Source: Methylobacterium sp. J-026 | GTDB taxonomy: Bacteria > Pseudomonadota > Alphaproteobacteria > Rhizobiales > Beijerinckiaceae | Assembly (NCBI RefSeq): GCF_022829585.1 | Contig: NZ_JAKSYC010000094.1 | Coordinates: forward strand, 1-43,062 | Length of the DNA: 43,062 nt | Direction: 5' to 3' | Shown: positions 42,488 to 43,062 of the stretch, one piece after another | Layout: each line of letters opens with the position of its first letter | Position numbering within the stretch: position 1 is the first letter of the stretch | Notes under the pieces: model-generated | The model's input: only the letters and a program-made list of their open reading frames with translations | What the model was told of the DNA's origin: nothing | Database searches by the model: none | Translations under genes and position numbers: made by a program

Positions 42488-42661
42488 ATGACCGAGGACA
42501 GGAAAACGACTTCCGCCGAGCACCTCAAGGGCTCGGTGAAAGAGGCCATCGGCAAGCTCACCGGCGATGCCCGGACGGAGACCGAGGGCCGGCGCCACAA
42601 GCGCGATGCCTCGGCCTCGAAGGCCGAAGGAACGGAGCCCACGGGCCCGGGCCGGCGCTGA
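42488..42661 (+). CDS. csbD: CsbD family stress protein
   Basis: The 57-residue protein shows the CsbD pattern: a SAEHLKGSVKEAIGKLTGDARTE segment then a basic Ala/Glu-rich tail. CsbD-like proteins are small, hydrophilic and induced by general stress (sigma-B in Bacillus, EcfG in several alphaproteobacteria); their molecular role is unknown. ATG 42488-42490 follows GAGG. No GGAAC-N16-CGTT element was found before it, so direct EcfG control is not shown here. A second csbD follows after a hairpin. Confidence 0.85.
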   Translation: MTEDRKTTSAEHLKGSVKEAIGKLTGDARTETEGRRHKRDASASKAEGTEPTGPGRR

Positions 42662-42672
42662 CGGGCGGTGAC

Positions 42673-42696
42673 GCGGCCTCTCACCCGAGAGGCCGC
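42673..42696 (+). terminator. Terminator hairpin between the two csbD genes
   Basis: A perfect 10-bp stem (GCGGCCTCTC with GAGAGGCCGC) and a 4-base ACCC loop begin 11 bases after the first csbD stop. No T-tract follows. Confidence 0.6.
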
Positions 42697-42728
42697 CTGA
42701 GACGACGCATTCACAACAGGAGAACGAC

Positions 42729-43062
42729 ATGGTGGACACGGATCGGATCACGGGCGCCGCGAAGGAGCTGGGCGGGAAGGTGCAGGGCGCGGTCGGCGAC
42801 CTGACCGGCTCGCATCGGGACACGGCCGAGGGCCGCGCCCGGGAGGCCGCGGGACAGGCCGAGGGCCTGTACGGCCACGCCAAGGCCACGGTCCCCGACT
42901 CCGCCGGGCACGTCCCCGACCCCCGGCCCTTGCGGCGGATGTGCCGGGCGGTGTCGGCGACGTGCCCGGCGGCGTCGCGGACGGTGTCCTTGGCCTGGCC
43001 GTACAGGCCCTCGGCCTGTCCCGCCGCCTCCCGGGCGCGGCCCTCGGCCGAGTCCCGATGCG
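42729..43062 (+). CDS. csbD: CsbD family protein, second copy, disrupted at the window end
   Basis: A strong AGGAGAA ribosome binding site and ATG 42729-42731 start a clear CsbD reading (ITGAAKELGGKVQGAVGDLTG, then TAEGRAREAAGQAEGLYG). After about 42890 the sequence decays (HAKATVPDSAGHVPD), and from 42921 the frame runs antisense through an inverted copy of itself without any stop to the window end. Only about the first 64 residues are believable. Compared with the inverted copy, substitutions change residues expected in the family (GQAKDTVRDAAGHVAD in the copy). The true gene should end shortly after an HIRRKGRG-like tail. Confidence 0.6.
   Translation, partial: MVDTDRITGAAKELGGKVQGAVGDLTGSHRDTAEGRAREAAGQAEGLYGHAKATVPDSAGHVPDPRPLRRMCRAVSATCPAASRTVSLAWPYRPSACPAASRARPSAESRC
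42811..43062. repeat. 110-bp inverted repeat at the window end
   Basis: Bases 42811-42920 and the reverse complement of 42953-43062 match at about 102 of 110 positions by hand alignment, around a 32-base spacer (42921-42952). The right arm reaches the exact end of the window. Both arms are csbD coding sequence in opposite directions. Confidence 0.85.
42923..43060 (-). other. Inverted csbD fragment, 5' end outside the window
   Basis: Read on the minus strand this gives 46 residues of a well-formed CsbD C-terminal part (HRDSAEGRAREAAGQAEG, then GQAKDTVRDAAGHVADTARH and IRRKGR). It has no stop of its own and reads on into the antisense of the left arm. It is either the real tail of the csbD gene placed backwards by a fold-back join or a second, convergent csbD copy. 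Confidence 0.5.

Noticed and set aside
1..43062. Search for CRISPR arrays, insertion sequences, integrases, rRNA and tRNA genes
   Set aside because: No regularly spaced repeats with unique spacers, transposase motifs or structural RNA signatures were seen by eye; the tandem repeats found are inside coding genes.

Overview
The window is high-GC DNA from an alphaproteobacterium of the order Hyphomicrobiales, most likely Methylobacterium or Methylorubrum. The evidence is the family mix (DUF6894, DUF6456, YbjN next to ProC, UbiK, a COQ9-like TetR protein, EcfG-type stress regulation, HWE/HisKA_2 kinases) and a Gly-type (DTG) rhodopsin with a Blh carotenoid oxygenase. Species cannot be fixed from the sequence alone. 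No rRNA, tRNA, IS element, prophage or CRISPR array was seen.

Layout. 1-147 is the tail of a chemoreceptor. 161-4229 is a minus-strand block: TetR/COQ9-like regulator, proC, ybjN, ubiK, a His/Met-rich secreted peptide and phoH. 4643-7018 is a UvrD/PcrA helicase, divergent from a large AsmA-family protein (7301-10747). An S9 oligopeptidase (10757-12892), a 75-residue protein, a DUF6456 protein and SufE follow. At 14860-15957 there is a PAS-HisKA_2 kinase whose ATP-binding domain looks degenerate. It is preceded by a perfect GGAAC-N16-CGTT element, the general-stress sigma factor EcfG consensus. At 16778-18465 lies a two-gene light-energy cassette: a DTG-motif proton-pumping rhodopsin and the retinal-forming enzyme Blh.

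18875-22930 is a trimeric autotransporter adhesin with a duplicated internal module, followed by an MHYT-PAS-GGDEF-EAL protein (23052-25901). These make a plausible adhesion and c-di-GMP pair. Convergent to them is a CheB-CheR-PAS fusion with a 15-bp tandem repeat at its start. 28655-29281 holds two small unknown genes. 29282-29996 is a gene-free stretch, partly AT-rich, with several palindromes. A Crp/Fnr regulator (29997-30716) follows, then a DUF6894 protein and an unknown protein with an RNA-polymerase-alpha-CTD-like helix-hairpin-helix region.

31904-36435 encodes a CzcB/CzcA-type heavy-metal RND pump without an outer-membrane gene. It sits next to a stand-alone PHB_acc_N domain gene and a divergent OmpR-type two-component system (37030-39081) that probably senses metal or envelope stress. 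The right end is a stress-response locus: a secreted protein, a Pro-rich peptide, an ECF15/EcfG-like sigma factor, a divergent PAS-LuxR regulator with its own perfect EcfG-type promoter, and two csbD stress genes. The last 252 bases form a 110-bp inverted repeat (about 93% identical arms) that turns the second csbD back on itself. Neither reading frame has a stop there, so this is probably a fold-back assembly artefact at a contig end, although a real inverted duplication is possible.
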